DNA of 64,000 nt. Source: Gammaproteobacteria bacterium. GTDB taxonomy: Bacteria > Pseudomonadota > Gammaproteobacteria > Pseudomonadales > Oleiphilaceae. The DNA is taken from contig PDSQ01000027.1 of NCBI GenBank assembly GCA_002747055.1, forward strand, positions 57,443 to 121,442, given 5' to 3'. Below, piece after piece: positions 63,720 to 64,000 of this stretch; within the stretch, counting starts at the first letter, position 1, and every line of letters starts with the position of its first letter. The notes beneath the pieces were generated by a model. The model did no database searches. It was not told where the DNA came from and saw only the letters and a program-made list of their open reading frames with translations. The position numbers and the translations under genes are program-made.

Positions 63720-64000
63720 AATGCATAACCATGTATTCAACCGGACGCGTCTTCGTCGAGCGCGGTTGGTGTGACGTTATTTATTTCTGCGATCGCTGCT
63801 TTCAACAGGATGGACGCAGTATCAACAAGTTGGTCAGAAATTTGCCGAAAAATAGTAACACTAACAGAAGTGACACTTTTCTGACGGCTCGACATTCAGG
63901 TGAAAAGGAAAGTGGTTGCTCTATCACTCATTGTGATGACCGTTTTGAGGAATGCTTCAATGATCAATTCCATTGACTGGCCCATGATAATCGTTGCCTG
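63720..64000. other. Unassigned right end
   Basis: About 280 bases after the intron remnant. A + frame at 63731-63976 begins MYSTGRVFVERGWCDV but shows no recognisable family or clear ribosome site. I do not call a gene here. Confidence 0.3.

Overview
The window is chromosomal DNA of a free-living, flagellated, Gram-negative gammaproteobacterium, probably marine and related to the Pseudomonas/Cellvibrionales group. The evidence is a polar-flagellum FlhF/FleN/FliA set, a Pseudomonas-type cheYZAB-motCD-parC-parP order, a thrS-infC-rpmI-rplT-pheST-ihfA-merR block, YgfZ/YgfX/SdhE/NadB, RseC/MucD, a type II secretion start cluster, a PEP-CTERM protein and a TAXI-type TRAP transporter. The species is not identified. 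I see no CRISPR array, prophage or intact insertion sequence.

Layout: 0-12.9 kb holds the 3' end of flhA, then flhF, fleN, fliA, cheY, cheZ, cheA, cheB, motC, motD, parC (parA-like) and parP. All are on the + strand, and a good sigma-54 promoter match lies before parC. The cheW gene that usually follows parP is absent. 13-19 kb is a patchwork: acyl-CoA synthetase, tpm, a decayed serine-hydrolase fragment, a PEP-CTERM protein, PhzF, a group II intron remnant and a LysE/RhtB exporter. 19-23 kb holds gspN-gspC-gspD. 23-28 kb (minus strand) holds M48 protease/LemA, a broken EAL-domain gene and purE-purK. 28-33.8 kb holds two little-known proteins (a membrane coiled-coil protein and an acyl-CoA-dehydrogenase-like pseudoenzyme), a duplicated tRNA-Val/tRNA-Asp pair, a cysteine-rich coiled-coil protein of unknown function and a PLP deaminase. 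33.9-39.9 kb holds nadK, a phosphatase, a GlpG-type rhomboid, a DUF1315 protein and pepN.

40-45.3 kb is a compact DUF1329/YCF48/RND operon behind a perfect 18-bp palindrome next to a TATAAT box. It is the best candidate here for a poorly described system, probably envelope export of a hydrophobic compound. 45.5-49.3 kb is a TAXI TRAP transporter. 49.4-56.9 kb is the translation block, with infC starting at ATT, followed by tRNA-Pro. 57.2-60.7 kb (minus strand) holds ygfZ, then sdhE/ygfX and nadB. 60.9-63.1 kb holds rseC and mucD without the rpoE-rseA-rseB genes that normally stand between nadB and rseC. The right end holds a second, different group II intron remnant and unassigned DNA.

How the genes work together: the left block places and powers a polar flagellum (FlhF/FleN), switches on late genes (FliA), carries the chemotaxis pathway and positions the arrays at the pole (ParC/ParP). 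Several gene scars (two decayed enzymes, two intron fragments) and two losses from otherwise conserved clusters (cheW, rpoE-rseAB) point to a genome that rearranges its conserved operons.
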